DNA of 64,000 nt from Sphingobium sp. HWE2-09 (GCF_035989265.1 NZ_JAYKZX010000003.1:2480001-2544000); one strand, 5' to 3'. Shown: positions 1 through 8,040, counted from the first letter of the stretch. The notes: generated by a model from the letters alone, not told the origin. Made by a program: numbers and translations.

Positions 1-8
1 TGGCTGTC

Positions 9-371
9 CTAGACCGTGAAACTCTCGCCGCAGCCGCAACTGCCCTTGGCGTTGGGATTGGCGAACACGAACCCGGCGGTGAAGTCATCCTCCACCCAGT
101 CCATGGTCGATCCGATCAGATAGAGCACCGACGCGCCATCGATGTAGAGGACGCCGCCCGGCGTCTCGATCTTCTCGTCGAACGTCGCCTCTTCGCTCAC
201 ATAATCGACCGAATAGGCCAGGCCCGAACAGCCGCGCTTGGGCGTCGACAGCTTCACGCCGATTGCCCCTTCCGGCGCTTGGCGCATCAATTCGGCAATG
301 CGCGCCTGCGACGTCGCTGTCAGGATGACGGCGGCGGGGCGGGCGCGGGTCTTGGTCTGCACGTTGGTCAT
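9..371 (-). CDS. sufA: A-type iron-sulfur carrier protein SufA
   Basis: Predicted A-type Fe-S carrier (120 aa) of the SUF system; it would take clusters from the SufBCD scaffold and hand them to apo-proteins in the cytosol. The three conserved cysteines of the HesB/IscA fold are visible, one in RGCSGLAY (about residue 48) and two in GSCGCGESF at the C-terminus. The frame stays open another 96 codons upstream, but that stretch is repeat DNA, and the ATG at 371 gives the normal family length. It is the last gene of the leftward suf cluster, separated from sufT by a repeat element. ErpA or IscA naming is possible; context favours sufA. Confidence 0.88.
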   Translation of the reverse strand: MTNVQTKTRARPAAVILTATSQARIAELMRQAPEGAIGVKLSTPKRGCSGLAYSVDYVSEEATFDEKIETPGGVLYIDGASVLYLIGSTMDWVEDDFTAGFVFANPNAKGSCGCGESFTV

Positions 372-505
372 TCCAATATCCTCCCCCTCCCTGGAAGGGA
401 GGGGCCGGGGGTGGCCGTTGCCACAGGCAACGGTTGATGTGATCGGACGGAGGCTCGCTTCGCTCGCCACCACCCCTTTAATCCCTCCCTGAAGGGAGGG
501 GAAAA
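372..505. repeat. Composite inverted REP-like element between sufT and sufA
   Basis: The whole 134-bp spacer is repeat. A palindrome at 384-404 (CCCTCCCT/AGGGAGGG arms) has a GC-rich tail pointing right, and a second at 483-500 has a tail (CCACCACCCC) pointing left, so the two face inward. Between them lie an 8-bp inverted repeat (CCGTTGCC/GGCAACGG) near 414-432 and a GGCTCGC-type palindrome near 453-467. No protein-coding signal. The same two-palindrome plan recurs at 19932-20054. Confidence 0.8.
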
Positions 506-970
506 CTAAAGCATCCCCAGTTCCAGCTTCGCCTCGTCGCTCATCTTTTGAGGATCCCATGGCGGATCCCAGACCAGGTTCACCTGCGCGTCGCCCACGC
601 CCGGCACCGCGCCCACGCGCAGTTCGATTTCGCCCGGCATCGATTCGGCGACCGGGCAATGCGGCGTGGTCAGCGTCATGGTTATCACGGCATGACCGTC
701 ATCGGTGACGTCCACGCCATAGATCAGGCCCAGATCATAGATGTTGACCGGAATTTCCGGGTCGTAAATCTCCTTGAGCGCATCGATGATGGCGTCATAG
801 AGATTGCCGCCCGGTTCGCCCGCAGGCGTTTCGACCGGCTTCTGCGCCAGAAACCCATCCAGATAGTCGCGCTGGCGCGGTGCGGCATCCGCCACATCCT
901 CGACGCGCGCCTTGAGCGGCGCATCGACCGCGTCCACTTCTTCCACCACGATCTTGCGTTCCTGCGTCAT
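506..970 (-). CDS. sufT: SUF system protein SufT (MIP18/DUF59 family)
   Basis: Protein of 154 aa with an acidic N-terminal extension of about 55 residues followed by a DUF59/MIP18 domain. The domain signature is clear: YDPEIPVNIYDLGLIYGV, then TTPHCPVAESMPGEI with the conserved cysteine, and VWDPPWDP near the end. SufT homologues help maturation of Fe-S proteins, acting as accessory factors to the SUF scaffold. The start overlaps the end of sufS by 4 bp, so translation is probably coupled. Family assignment is secure; the exact role is inferred from family and position. Confidence 0.88.
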   Translation of the reverse strand: MTQERKIVVEEVDAVDAPLKARVEDVADAAPRQRDYLDGFLAQKPVETPAGEPGGNLYDAIIDALKEIYDPEIPVNIYDLGLIYGVDVTDDGHAVITMTLTTPHCPVAESMPGEIELRVGAVPGVGDAQVNLVWDPPWDPQKMSDEAKLELGML

Positions 971-2244
971 CCGAAAATCTTCCTCACGCGTGCGATGCCC
1001 TTTACCAGCGCATCCACATCGCTCTCGTCGCTATATAGTCCAAAACTGGCCCGCGCGGTCGCCTCGACGCCCAGATGGTGCATCAGCGGCTGTGCGCAAT
1101 GATGCCCGGCCCGGATCGCGACGCCCGTTTCATCCAATATGGTGCCGACATCATGCGGATGCACCCCCTCGACCTCGAAAGACAGGATGCCCGCGCTATC
1201 CTCCGGCCCGAAGACGCGGACGCTGTTGATATTCTCCAGCGCCGCCCGCGCCTTGCCCACCAGCGCACATTCATGCGCATGGATCGCGTCCAGCCCGATC
1301 GCCTGCACATAATCGATCGCCGCCGAAAGCCCGACCACGCCGGTGATATGCGGCGTCCCCGCCTCGAACCGCGTGGGTGCAGGGGCGTAGGTCGTCTTTT
1401 CGAACGTCACCTTGTCGATCATCGACCCGCCCCCCTGATAGGGCGGCATCGCGTCCAGCAGTTCGGCCCGCCCCCACAGCACGCCGATGCCGGTCGGGCC
1501 ATAGAGCTTATGCGCGGAAAAGACGTAGAAGTCGCAATCCATCGCCTGAACATCGACCGCCAGCCGCGGCACCGCCTGGCACCCGTCGATCAGGATCTTC
1601 GCGCCCACCATATGCGCGATATCGGCCGCGCGGCGCACGTCCAGCACGCTGCCCAGCACGTTGGACACATGGGCCAGCGCCACCATCCGATGCCGGGGCG
1701 TAATCATCGCGCGCATCGCGTCCAGGTCGATCTTGCCATCGGCCGTCAGCGGCACGACGTCGATCGCCGCGCCGACCTTCTCCGCCACCATCTGCCACGG
1801 CACGATATTGCTATGATGTTCCAGCGTGGACAGCAGGATGCGATCGCCCGCCTGCAACTGCGTCCCCGCCCAGCATTGCGCGACCAGATTGATCCCCTCG
1901 GTCGCGCCGCGGACATACACGATCTCGCTGTCCGACTTGGCCCCGATAAAGCCCGCAACCTTCCGCCGCGCCGCTTCATAGGCCAGCGTCATATTCGCCG
2001 AGCGTTCATAGACGCCACGATGCACCGTCGCATAATCCGGCCCATAGGCCCGTGCGATCGCGTCGATCACGGCATTGGGCTTTTGCGCAGTGGCGGCGCT
2101 GTCGAGATAATGCCAGTCGCCCACACCGGGGAAATCGTGGCGGACCCCTATTAGCCCCTCCCTTTCAAGGGAGGGGTTGGGGTGGGTCGCGCGCGGAGCG
2201 CGCGCTGCAACGTCAGAGGTAGCTTCGCTGAAACCATCGCTCAT
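967..2244 (-). CDS. sufS: SufS cysteine desulfurase
   Basis: PLP-dependent cysteine desulfurase of 425 aa that supplies sulfur for Fe-S assembly. The PLP lysine is in FSAHKLYGPTG, the active-site cysteine in RAGHHCAQPL, and the conserved N-terminal block DSAATAQKPN marks the catalytic domain. Odd feature: residues about 20-33 are encoded by a palindromic repeat (2155-2186), so this SufS carries an extra N-terminal stretch read through a repeat insertion. The start overlaps sufD by 4 bp. It needs a SufE partner, and a sufE gene lies at 12300-12713, outside the operon. Confidence 0.93.
   Translation of the reverse strand: MSDGFSEATSDVAARAPRATHPNPSLEREGLIGVRHDFPGVGDWHYLDSAATAQKPNAVIDAIARAYGPDYATVHRGVYERSANMTLAYEAARRKVAGFIGAKSDSEIVYVRGATEGINLVAQCWAGTQLQAGDRILLSTLEHHSNIVPWQMVAEKVGAAIDVVPLTADGKIDLDAMRAMITPRHRMVALAHVSNVLGSVLDVRRAADIAHMVGAKILIDGCQAVPRLAVDVQAMDCDFYVFSAHKLYGPTGIGVLWGRAELLDAMPPYQGGGSMIDKVTFEKTTYAPAPTRFEAGTPHITGVVGLSAAIDYVQAIGLDAIHAHECALVGKARAALENINSVRVFGPEDSAGILSFEVEGVHPHDVGTILDETGVAIRAGHHCAQPLMHHLGVEATARASFGLYSDESDVDALVKGIARVRKIFG
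2150..2206. repeat. REP-like palindrome inside the sufS reading frame
   Basis: A palindrome with perfect 10-bp arms and a 2-nt loop lies at 2155-2176, followed by a TTGGGGTGGG tail and a GCGCGC-rich palindrome to about 2206. It has the core and tail of the copy at 4323-4356. It sits inside the sufS coding region and is translated without a stop or frame change. Confidence 0.8.
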
Positions 2245-2993
2245 ACCAACGCCTCCAGCTTCGCGATCGCCGCCGCTTCCAGCCTATCCTTGACCGCCTC
2301 ATCCGCGACATCATCGAACACGCCCGCGACGAAGGATCGCAGCAGCAATGTCTTCGCCGTCGCCGGGTCCATCCCCCGCGACGCCATGTAGAACAATGCC
2401 GCCTTGTCCAGTTCGCCGACCGTCGCGCCATGCGCGCATTTCACGTCGTCGGCGAAGATTTCCAGCTCCGGCTTGGCGTTCGCCGTCGCGGTCCGGTCCA
2501 GCAGCATCGCCTTGACCGACTGGAACGCATCGGTCCGCTGCGCATCGCGCGCGACATTGATGCTGCCCAGATAACTGCCGGTCGCGCGGCCACCCAGGAT
2601 CGACCGGATCGTCTGCCCGCTGGTCGAATCCGGCTTGGCATGCGTCACCGACGTGATGATCTCCAGCGTCTGGTCCCCGCCACCCAATATCGCGCCATTC
2701 AATTCGAAATGCGCGCGACTGCCCAACGTCACATGAAAGGTCACCCGCCCCAGCTTGCCGCCGATATTGAGCACATGAAAATCGCACCGCGCCCCGTCGG
2801 CGATGGTGATGACATAATCATGCACCGCCGCCGCGTCCTCAGCCGCATCCTGCAACAGATGATGGCGCACGGCATCGCCTTCCGCGACATCGATCCGCGT
2901 CGGCGCAGGCAGCGGCCAAATCGTGGCGACAGCCTCCACATCGCTATAGCGCCAATCTTCCTGACGGCGCGTCGGCAAAGCAAGGGCGGTCAC
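2241..2993 (-). CDS. sufD: SufD, SUF scaffold subunit
   Basis: SufD of 250 aa, partner of SufB and SufC in the SufBC2D complex that builds Fe-S clusters. The N-terminal RRQEDWRYSD and the C-terminal half, with KCAHGATVGELD and DKAALFYMASRGMD, match the SufB/SufD core family; the histidine in CAHGAT is the conserved SufD position. It is shorter than the enterobacterial protein (about 420 aa), keeping mainly the beta-helix core, which is common in alphaproteobacteria. The stop overlaps the sufS start. A hairpin-rich spacer separates it from sufC. Confidence 0.9.
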   Translation of the reverse strand: MTALALPTRRQEDWRYSDVEAVATIWPLPAPTRIDVAEGDAVRHHLLQDAAEDAAAVHDYVITIADGARCDFHVLNIGGKLGRVTFHVTLGSRAHFELNGAILGGGDQTLEIITSVTHAKPDSTSGQTIRSILGGRATGSYLGSINVARDAQRTDAFQSVKAMLLDRTATANAKPELEIFADDVKCAHGATVGELDKAALFYMASRGMDPATAKTLLLRSFVAGVFDDVADEAVKDRLEAAAIAKLEALV

Positions 2994-3004
2994 AGGCGCA
3001 ACCC

Positions 3005-3067
3005 CTCCGCGTCGCCGCGTCTCCGCGCGAACAGAGTCATCTCACGCGGAGACGCGGAGACGCGGAG
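3005..3067. repeat. Inverted repeat of GCGGAGAC units between sufC and sufD
   Basis: 23-bp arms at 3005-3027 and 3045-3067 pair with one mismatch around a 17-nt loop. Each arm is built from the tandem unit CGCGGAGA. A related, perfect 31-bp inverted repeat lies at 35822-35891. It fills most of the 97-bp sufC-sufD spacer and could fold in the suf mRNA. Confidence 0.75.
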
Positions 3068-3090
3068 CGACAGGATGATGCCTGCGGCGC

Positions 3091-3837
3091 TCATGCGGCG
3101 ACCACCTCGGCATAACCTTCACGCTCCAGTTCCAGCGCCAGTTCCGGCCCACCCGACTTCACGATCCGGCCCCCGGCCAGCACATGCACATAGTCGGGCT
3201 TCACATAATCGAGCAGCCGCTGATAATGGGTGATCAGCAGCACCGCCTTGTCGGGACGGCGCATGATCGCATTGATCCCAGCCCCCACGATCTTGAGCGC
3301 GTCGATGTCCAGGCCGCTGTCCGTTTCGTCCAAAATCGCCAGCTTGGGATCGAGAATCCCCATCTGCACCATTTCCGCGCGCTTCTTCTCGCCACCCGAA
3401 AAGCCGACATTCACCGGCCGCTTGAGCATTTCCATGTCGAGGCCCAGCAGCCCGGCCTTTTCCTTGGCCAGGCGGATGAACTCGCCGCCATTGAGTTCCT
3501 TCTCGCCCCGCGCCCGCTTCTGCGCATTCAGGCTCTCGCGCAGAAATTGCAGGTTGGACACGCCGGGAATCTCGACCGGATATTGGAAGCCCAGAAACAG
3601 CCCCGCCGCCGCCCGCGCATGCGGCTCCATGTCGAACAGGTCCGCGCCGTCGAACGTCGCGCTGCCGCCCGTCACATCATAACCCGGCCGCCCGCCCAGC
3701 GTATAGGCCAGCGTCGATTTGCCTGCGCCGTTCGGCCCCATGATCGCATGGATTTCGCCCGCGTTGATGGTCAGCGACAATCCCTTCAGGATCGCCTTGC
3801 CGTCAATGTCGTTGGTCAGTTGGTCGATGTTAAGCAT
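3091..3837 (-). CDS. sufC: SufC, ABC-type ATPase of the SUF system
   Basis: SufC (248 aa) is the ATPase subunit of the SufBC2D Fe-S scaffold. Walker A is GPNGAGKSTLAYTLGG, the ABC signature is GFSGGEKKRAEM, and the Walker B region is LAILDETDSGLDID with an adjacent H-loop (LLITHY). It lacks membrane segments, as expected for a soluble ABC ATPase. It lies in the leftward suf operon 3 bp after the unknown 151-aa gene. ATP hydrolysis is thought to drive the SufB-SufD rearrangement during cluster assembly. Confidence 0.95.
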   Translation of the reverse strand: MLNIDQLTNDIDGKAILKGLSLTINAGEIHAIMGPNGAGKSTLAYTLGGRPGYDVTGGSATFDGADLFDMEPHARAAAGLFLGFQYPVEIPGVSNLQFLRESLNAQKRARGEKELNGGEFIRLAKEKAGLLGLDMEMLKRPVNVGFSGGEKKRAEMVQMGILDPKLAILDETDSGLDIDALKIVGAGINAIMRRPDKAVLLITHYQRLLDYVKPDYVHVLAGGRIVKSGGPELALELEREGYAEVVAA

Positions 3838-3840
3838 CTC

Positions 3841-4296
3841 TTATCCTTCATGCGCGCGCTGGAGCGTCCGCGCGGTCCAGAACGCCATGTCGCGCACATC
3901 GCCCGGCGCGGGGAACAGCGTGTCGATATGCCGCTTGATCGGCATATAGGGCCACCAGTCGGCCCCCTCTTCCGGCGCGCCCTTTTCCAGCAACGCCACG
4001 ACGAACTCGCTGACCGGACCCATGCGGGCCAGGTTGGGCGCCTTCGCTTTGTGAAACGCCTTGTCCTTGCGCAGCTTCTCGGTCATCGCCGCGTCGGCCT
4101 TTTGCAGCGCCTCGCGACTGGTCGCCTCATAGGCGTCGAGGTCGCCGAAATCGGCGCGCGCACGCGGCTCCAGCTCGCCTTCTTCCAGCTCATAATCCTC
4201 GGTCAGGATCCGGATCGCGGCGGTCCATGACTGGCCATTACCGACATCCTCCGCAAAATCCGCGAGGGCATCCTGAATATCGTCTTCGTCGCTCAT
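3841..4296 (-). CDS. Conserved hypothetical protein of the suf operon
   Basis: I do not recognise a named family in this 151-aa protein. It has a very acidic N-terminus ([18 protein letters not shown]), a central charged helical part rich in Ala, Lys and Glu, and a C-terminal segment with WWPYMPIKRHIDTLFPAPGD. No signal peptide or membrane segment is seen. It lies between the DUF559 gene (4-bp ATGA overlap) and sufC (3 bp apart), so it is very likely co-translated with SUF components. A role in Fe-S assembly is inferred only from position. Confidence 0.7.
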   Translation of the reverse strand: MSDEDDIQDALADFAEDVGNGQSWTAAIRILTEDYELEEGELEPRARADFGDLDAYEATSREALQKADAAMTEKLRKDKAFHKAKAPNLARMGPVSEFVVALLEKGAPEEGADWWPYMPIKRHIDTLFPAPGDVRDMAFWTARTLQRAHEG

Positions 4297-4781
4297 TCGG
4301 TAAAGTCTCTTGTTGTCTGAAGCCCCTCCCCTTCAGGGGAGGGGTTGGGGTGGGGACTGTGCCAGCGATCTGGCGCGGCATCTAAAATAGCCAGCAACCT
4401 CGCGCAGACACCTTCCAAATTCGTGATCACGTCGTCATTCCCGAAGCGGATGACATGATAGCCCAGCTCGCTCAGCCGACAATCACGCTCGATATCCGAA
4501 CCATCCACATGCGTATCGCCGTCGATTTCAACGATGACGGCTTTTTGCGAGCAGAGAAAATCAGCGACGGCATAACCAATGACAGCCTGTCGCCGAAATT
4601 TATAGCCACCCAATTTAGACCCCGACAGCGCGCGCCAAAGCCGCTTCTCCGGCTCGGTCGGATCACGCCGCATCGTTTGCGCGCGATCCCGCATTGTAGA
4701 AAGCTGCCGCACCGACAGCCCCCACCCCCGGCCCCTCCCCTGAAGGGGAGGGGAGTCCATGGGTTGCCCCTTGTCGATCAC
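4293..4781 (-). CDS. DUF559 / Vsr-like endonuclease domain protein inside the suf operon
   Basis: Protein of 162 aa with a DUF559 domain, a PD-(D/E)XK nuclease fold related to very-short-patch-repair endonucleases. Visible motif residues are Asp74 (in AVADFLC) and Glu85 with Asp87 (in [10 protein letters not shown]), followed by [15 protein letters not shown]. The GTG start at 4781 overlaps the sufB stop and the stop overlaps the next start. Residues about 10-21 and 142-153 are encoded by two palindromic repeats facing each other, so the gene is bracketed by repeats within its own frame. An alternative ATG is at 4760. It is unrelated to Fe-S assembly and looks inserted. Confidence 0.82.
   Translation of the reverse strand: MIDKGQPMDSPPLQGRGRGWGLSVRQLSTMRDRAQTMRRDPTEPEKRLWRALSGSKLGGYKFRRQAVIGYAVADFLCSQKAVIVEIDGDTHVDGSDIERDCRLSELGYHVIRFGNDDVITNLEGVCARLLAILDAAPDRWHSPHPNPSPEGEGLQTTRDFTE
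4323..4356. repeat. REP-like palindrome at the 3' end of the DUF559 gene
   Basis: A palindrome with 10-bp arms (CCCCTCCCCT/AGGGGAGGGG) at 4323-4344 and a TTGGGGTGGGG tail pointing right, into the DUF559 gene. It is the mirror partner of the copy at 4719-4753. Confidence 0.85.
4719..4753. repeat. REP-like palindrome at the 5' end of the DUF559 gene
   Basis: A palindrome with 10-bp arms at 4732-4753 and a CCCCCACCCCCGG tail at 4719-4731 pointing left, into the DUF559 gene. With the copy at 4323-4356 it forms a terminal inverted-repeat pair enclosing about 430 bp. Confidence 0.85.
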
Positions 4782-6262
4782 CCCACACTGCCTTCAAGCG
4801 AAATCCCCAGCAGCTTCTGCGCCTCGACCGCAAACTCCATCGGCAGCTGCTGCAACACCTCCCGCGCAAACCCGTTCACGATCAGCGACACCGCGCTTTC
4901 CGCATCCAGCCCGCGCTGCATCGCATAGAAGAGCTGGTCGTCGCTGATCTTGCTCGTCGTCGCCTCATGCTCGATCTGCGCGCTGGGATTACGCACCTCA
5001 ATGTACGGCACAGTATGCGCGCCGCACTGGTCGCCCAGCAGCAGCGAATCGCACTGGGTGAAGTTGCGCACCCCCTCCGCGCCCGGCGCCACGCGCACCA
5101 GCCCGCGATAGGTGTTGTTCGACCGCCCGGCCGAAATCCCCTTCGACACGATGGTCGATCGCGACCCCTTGCCGTTATGGATCATCTTGGTCCCGGTGTC
5201 GGCCTGCTGGCGATTGTTGGTCAGCGCGACCGAGTAAAACTCGCCCACGCTATTCTCGCCGTTCAGCACGCAGGACGGATATTTCCACGTGATCGCGGAC
5301 CCGGTTTCCACCTGCGTCCAAGAAACCTTGGAGTTGCGACCCTGGCATAGCGCGCGCTTGGTCACGAAATTATAGATGCCGCCCTTGCCCTCCGCATCAC
5401 CGGGATACCAGTTCTGCACGGTCGAATATTTGATCTCCGCATCATCCAGCGCGACCAGTTCCACCACCGCGGCGTGCAACTGATTCTCGTCGCGCATCGG
5501 CGCGGTGCAGCCCTCCAGATAGGAGACGTAAGATCCTTCGTCCGCGACGATCAACGTCCGCTCGAACTGCCCGGTATTCTCCGCATTGATCCGGAAATAG
5601 GTGCTCAACTCCATCGGGCAGCGCACGCCCTTGGGGATGTAAACGAACGTCCCGTCCGAAAAGACCGCGCAGTTCAACGTCGCGAAATAATTGTCGTGCA
5701 TCGGCACGATCTTGCCCAGCCACTTGCGGATCAGGTCGGGATACTCCCGCACCGCTTCGCTGATCGAGCGGAAGATGACCCCCGCCTCCTCCAACTCCTT
5801 GCGAAAAGTCGTGGCGACGGAGACCGAATTGAACACCGCGTCCACCGCAACCCGGCGCGATCCCTTCACCCCGGCCAGCACTTCCTGCTCTGCGATGGGG
5901 ATGCCCAGCTTCTTGTACGTCGCCAATATCTCCGGATCGACCTCATCGAGCGAATCCAGCTCCACCTTCTTCTTCGGCTCGGCGTAATAATAGGCGTCCT
6001 GATAATCGATCGGCGGGACGTTCAGCTTCGCCCAGTCCGGCGGCGTCATCGTCTTCCACATCGCAAACGCCTTCAACCGCCAATCGAGCAGCCATTGCGG
6101 CTCCTTCTTCTTGGCGGAAATGAAGCGGACCGTATCCTCGTTCAGCCCCTTGGGCGCGAAATCCTGCTCGATCGCCGACGACCAGCCATGTTCGTAGGTG
6201 GAGGCGCGATCGGCCGCCTCCTGCGCTTCCTGGTTGCGAACGGTGGTTGCTTGTTCGGTCAT
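4778..6262 (-). CDS. sufB: SufB, Fe-S cluster scaffold subunit
   Basis: SufB (494 aa) is the main scaffold of the SufBC2D complex, where clusters are assembled before transfer to SufA. The length is typical. Family blocks seen include [16 protein letters not shown], the [13 protein letters not shown] segment, [20 protein letters not shown] and [14 protein letters not shown] near the C-terminus. Its start overlaps the regulator stop by 4 bp and its stop overlaps the DUF559 start, so it is translationally coupled on both sides. Soluble cytosolic protein. Confidence 0.96.
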   Translation of the reverse strand: MTEQATTVRNQEAQEAADRASTYEHGWSSAIEQDFAPKGLNEDTVRFISAKKKEPQWLLDWRLKAFAMWKTMTPPDWAKLNVPPIDYQDAYYYAEPKKKVELDSLDEVDPEILATYKKLGIPIAEQEVLAGVKGSRRVAVDAVFNSVSVATTFRKELEEAGVIFRSISEAVREYPDLIRKWLGKIVPMHDNYFATLNCAVFSDGTFVYIPKGVRCPMELSTYFRINAENTGQFERTLIVADEGSYVSYLEGCTAPMRDENQLHAAVVELVALDDAEIKYSTVQNWYPGDAEGKGGIYNFVTKRALCQGRNSKVSWTQVETGSAITWKYPSCVLNGENSVGEFYSVALTNNRQQADTGTKMIHNGKGSRSTIVSKGISAGRSNNTYRGLVRVAPGAEGVRNFTQCDSLLLGDQCGAHTVPYIEVRNPSAQIEHEATTSKISDDQLFYAMQRGLDAESAVSLIVNGFAREVLQQLPMEFAVEAQKLLGISLEGSVG

Positions 6263-6669
6263 GCCATTTCTCTACTCAGGCTGGCGATCGTCACGCCGGC
6301 CAGGGCGGATCGGATCGCTTCATTGGCCACATTCATATGCGGGCGGATGCGGCAATCGGTTTCCAGGTTGCAATCATGCGCGCCCAGTTCGTTGCATGCG
6401 GTCATGGCGATCGGCCCTTCGACCGCCTCGACCACATCGGCCAGCGTGATCATCGCAGGCGGGCGCGACAGCCGCACCCCACCACCAGTGCCCCGGCTCG
6501 ATTCGAGCAGCCCCGCCGCCGACAAGCGACTCACCAGCTTCTGCGCGGTGGGCAGCGGAATGCCGGTTTCGGCGCTCAGCGTGGTCGCATTCATCTTCGC
6601 CGCCCCGCAATGACGCGCGGCGGCGGACATCATGACGACCGCATAATCGGCGAAGCTCGATAATTTCAT
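6259..6669 (-). CDS. Rrf2-family SUF regulator (IscR/SufR-like)
   Basis: Transcriptional regulator of 136 aa from the Rrf2/IscR family that probably senses Fe-S status and controls the suf operon. An N-terminal winged helix ([12 protein letters not shown]..., recognition region [16 protein letters not shown] and the wing [11 protein letters not shown]) is followed by cysteines 92, 100 and 106, the cluster-ligand set of IscR. I chose the ATG at 6669 because the family begins with M-[KR]-L; an in-frame ATG at 6708 would add 13 residues. First gene of the operon, overlapping sufB by 4 bp. A dyad just upstream could be its own operator. Confidence 0.9.
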   Translation of the reverse strand: MKLSSFADYAVVMMSAAARHCGAAKMNATTLSAETGIPLPTAQKLVSRLSAAGLLESSRGTGGGVRLSRPPAMITLADVVEAVEGPIAMTACNELGAHDCNLETDCRIRPHMNVANEAIRSALAGVTIASLSREMA

Positions 6670-6675
6670 ATCAAA

Positions 6676-6692
6676 TTGCGAACCATTCTCAA
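6676..6692. promoter_or_regulatory. Candidate operator dyad before the suf regulator
   Basis: Imperfect inverted repeat TTGCGAA-CCA-TTCTCAA (7-bp arms, one mismatch, 3-bp centre) 7-23 bp upstream of the chosen start. Its position suits autoregulation by an iron or Fe-S responsive repressor (Rrf2 or Fur/Irr type). The protein that binds it is inferred, not shown. Confidence 0.4.
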
Positions 6693-6795
6693 ATCGGACC
6701 GATTCCATCCGATTGAGCGCATGTGGTCGTGCGGGCGCGGATAATCAAGGCGTTTTTGCTGCGGAACGCCGTAAACTAACCCGCTTCCCCTATAT

Positions 6796-6871
6796 CCGTT
6801 CGGGCTGAGCCTGTCGAAGCCCCCCACTTTCTTTCGGGCGTGCAGCCCTTCAACAGGTTCAGCCCGAACGG
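6796..6871. repeat. Inverted repeat with TTCGGGCTGAGCCTGTCGAA arms
   Basis: 24-bp arms at about 6796-6819 and 6848-6871 pair with two mismatches around a loop of about 28 nt. This family of dispersed palindromes is common in intergenic DNA of GC-rich proteobacteria. It lies between the end of the AraC gene and the promoter region of the suf regulator and could stop read-through into suf. Confidence 0.65.
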
Positions 6872-6893
6872 ACAGCAGTGCTGCTCTGAACGC

Positions 6894-7834
6894 CTAGCTC
6901 AGCCGATTGAGCACCGCCACATCGCCGCCCAGCGATCGGCGCAGCAACGTCAGTTGCGCGACCGCCGACGGCTCGTTCTGCAACTGGTGCGGAGTCAGGC
7001 CGATGAAATGCTTGATCTCCCGGATGAAGTGCGACTGATCGTAAAAGCCGCCTTCGTCGCACAGCTGCTGCCAGCCCGTGCCATCCAGCGCGATCCGCGC
7101 CGAACAGCGCAGCGCCCGATATTTGCGCGCCAAAAATTTGGGCGGCGCGCCATAATATTTGTTCGCCAGCCGCGCGAGCTGGCGGGGCGACAGGTCGGTG
7201 GCTTCGGCCAGCGTCTCGATCCGGGGCGTGCCTTCATCCATCAGCCAGGCGTCGATCGCCGCCAGCAACGCCCAGGTCGCCGGACGCAACGGCCGCACCA
7301 ACTGCCCCAATTCCTGCCAGCACAGCGCCGCCATCGCATCGCTATCGTCGCCCAACGCGCGCAGCCCCTCGCGCAGCCGCGCATAGACCGCCCCCTTCTC
7401 GACGGCGAGATCGCACAACCGATCCGCCAGCGCGCTGGCGTCGCCGCCATGCAGCGCCAGCCAGCCTGCGGGCAGCAGGGAAATCCCCAACACGCGCGCG
7501 GGCCGGTCCAGTTCGAACCGCGTCGCCCCCATGGTCGGTCCCAGCAGGCAGACGTCGGGCGTCGCCATCACCACGCCATCCTGGAAATGATACTGGCCGC
7601 CCCCGTCCAGCATCATGCGTATTTGCGGCACGTCGGCGCGGGTGACGTCGGCATAGTGATCCGCCGACACGGTGAAATAATAGAGCGACCCGAAATAGTC
7701 ACGCAAATGGGGGGCGGCGCGAAATAGCGCAACCGCACCGGACCCTGCGCCGCGTCGACCGCATAGGATAGCGGCCCGCGATCGTCCGGCAGCGCGACCC
7801 TGCGCGCAACATTATCGCTGTGCTGCGACCCCAT
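6894..7834 (-). pseudogene. AraC-family transcriptional regulator, frameshifted
   Basis: The intact downstream frame (6894-7706) carries an AraC effector-binding region and a C-terminal double helix-turn-helix (LAEATDLSPRQLARL and GFYDQSHFIREIKHF). Upstream, another frame from an ATG at 7834 with a good ribosome site (AGGGGTG) encodes a fitting N-terminus ending in RLRYFAPPP. The two join if the six-G run at 7709-7714 had seven, giving 313 aa with APPPHLRDYFGSLYYF across the join. So the gene is either a one-base-deletion pseudogene, a slipped-strand switch or a sequencing error. It lacks an obvious target; neighbours give no hint. Confidence 0.75.
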
Positions 7835-7933
7835 GTTTTCACCCCTGCCAATCACTATGCGCCAACGCGATGGCGGCGCAAGCGACAGGATAAAAAATCG
7901 TAAATTTTTTCGACACCTACGGGCAAAATGCGT

Positions 7934-7968
7934 AAAAAAATGACCCGGCGGTTTGCACCGCCGGGTCA
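7934..7968 (-). terminator. Rho-independent terminator (leftward)
   Basis: TGACCCGGCGG arm, TGCAAA-type 6-nt loop and a perfectly complementary arm, followed on the minus strand by a T7 tract (A7 at 7934-7940). Its direction fits a leftward transcript from 7970-8120, not pyrD. Confidence 0.8.
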
Positions 7969-8040
7969 GTAAAAGGTCTCATAGGCATAAAGCCTGCGAG
8001 CCTTCGGGTCGCAATGCGGCTTTACGCCCGAATCAGGGCA
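7934..8040 (-). ncRNA. Candidate structured small RNA or leader ending in a terminator
   Basis: On the minus strand, a stem with TAAAGCC/GGCTTTA arms (8018-8024 and 7988-7994) encloses a smaller GCGA/TCGC stem. About 20 nt later comes a perfect 11-bp stem with a 6-nt loop (7941-7968) followed by seven T, a strong Rho-independent terminator. No convincing ORF precedes it (only a 27-codon frame from 8105). The terminator therefore seems to end a short leftward transcript. I cannot match it to a known RNA family by eye; the 5' end is a guess. Confidence 0.45.
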
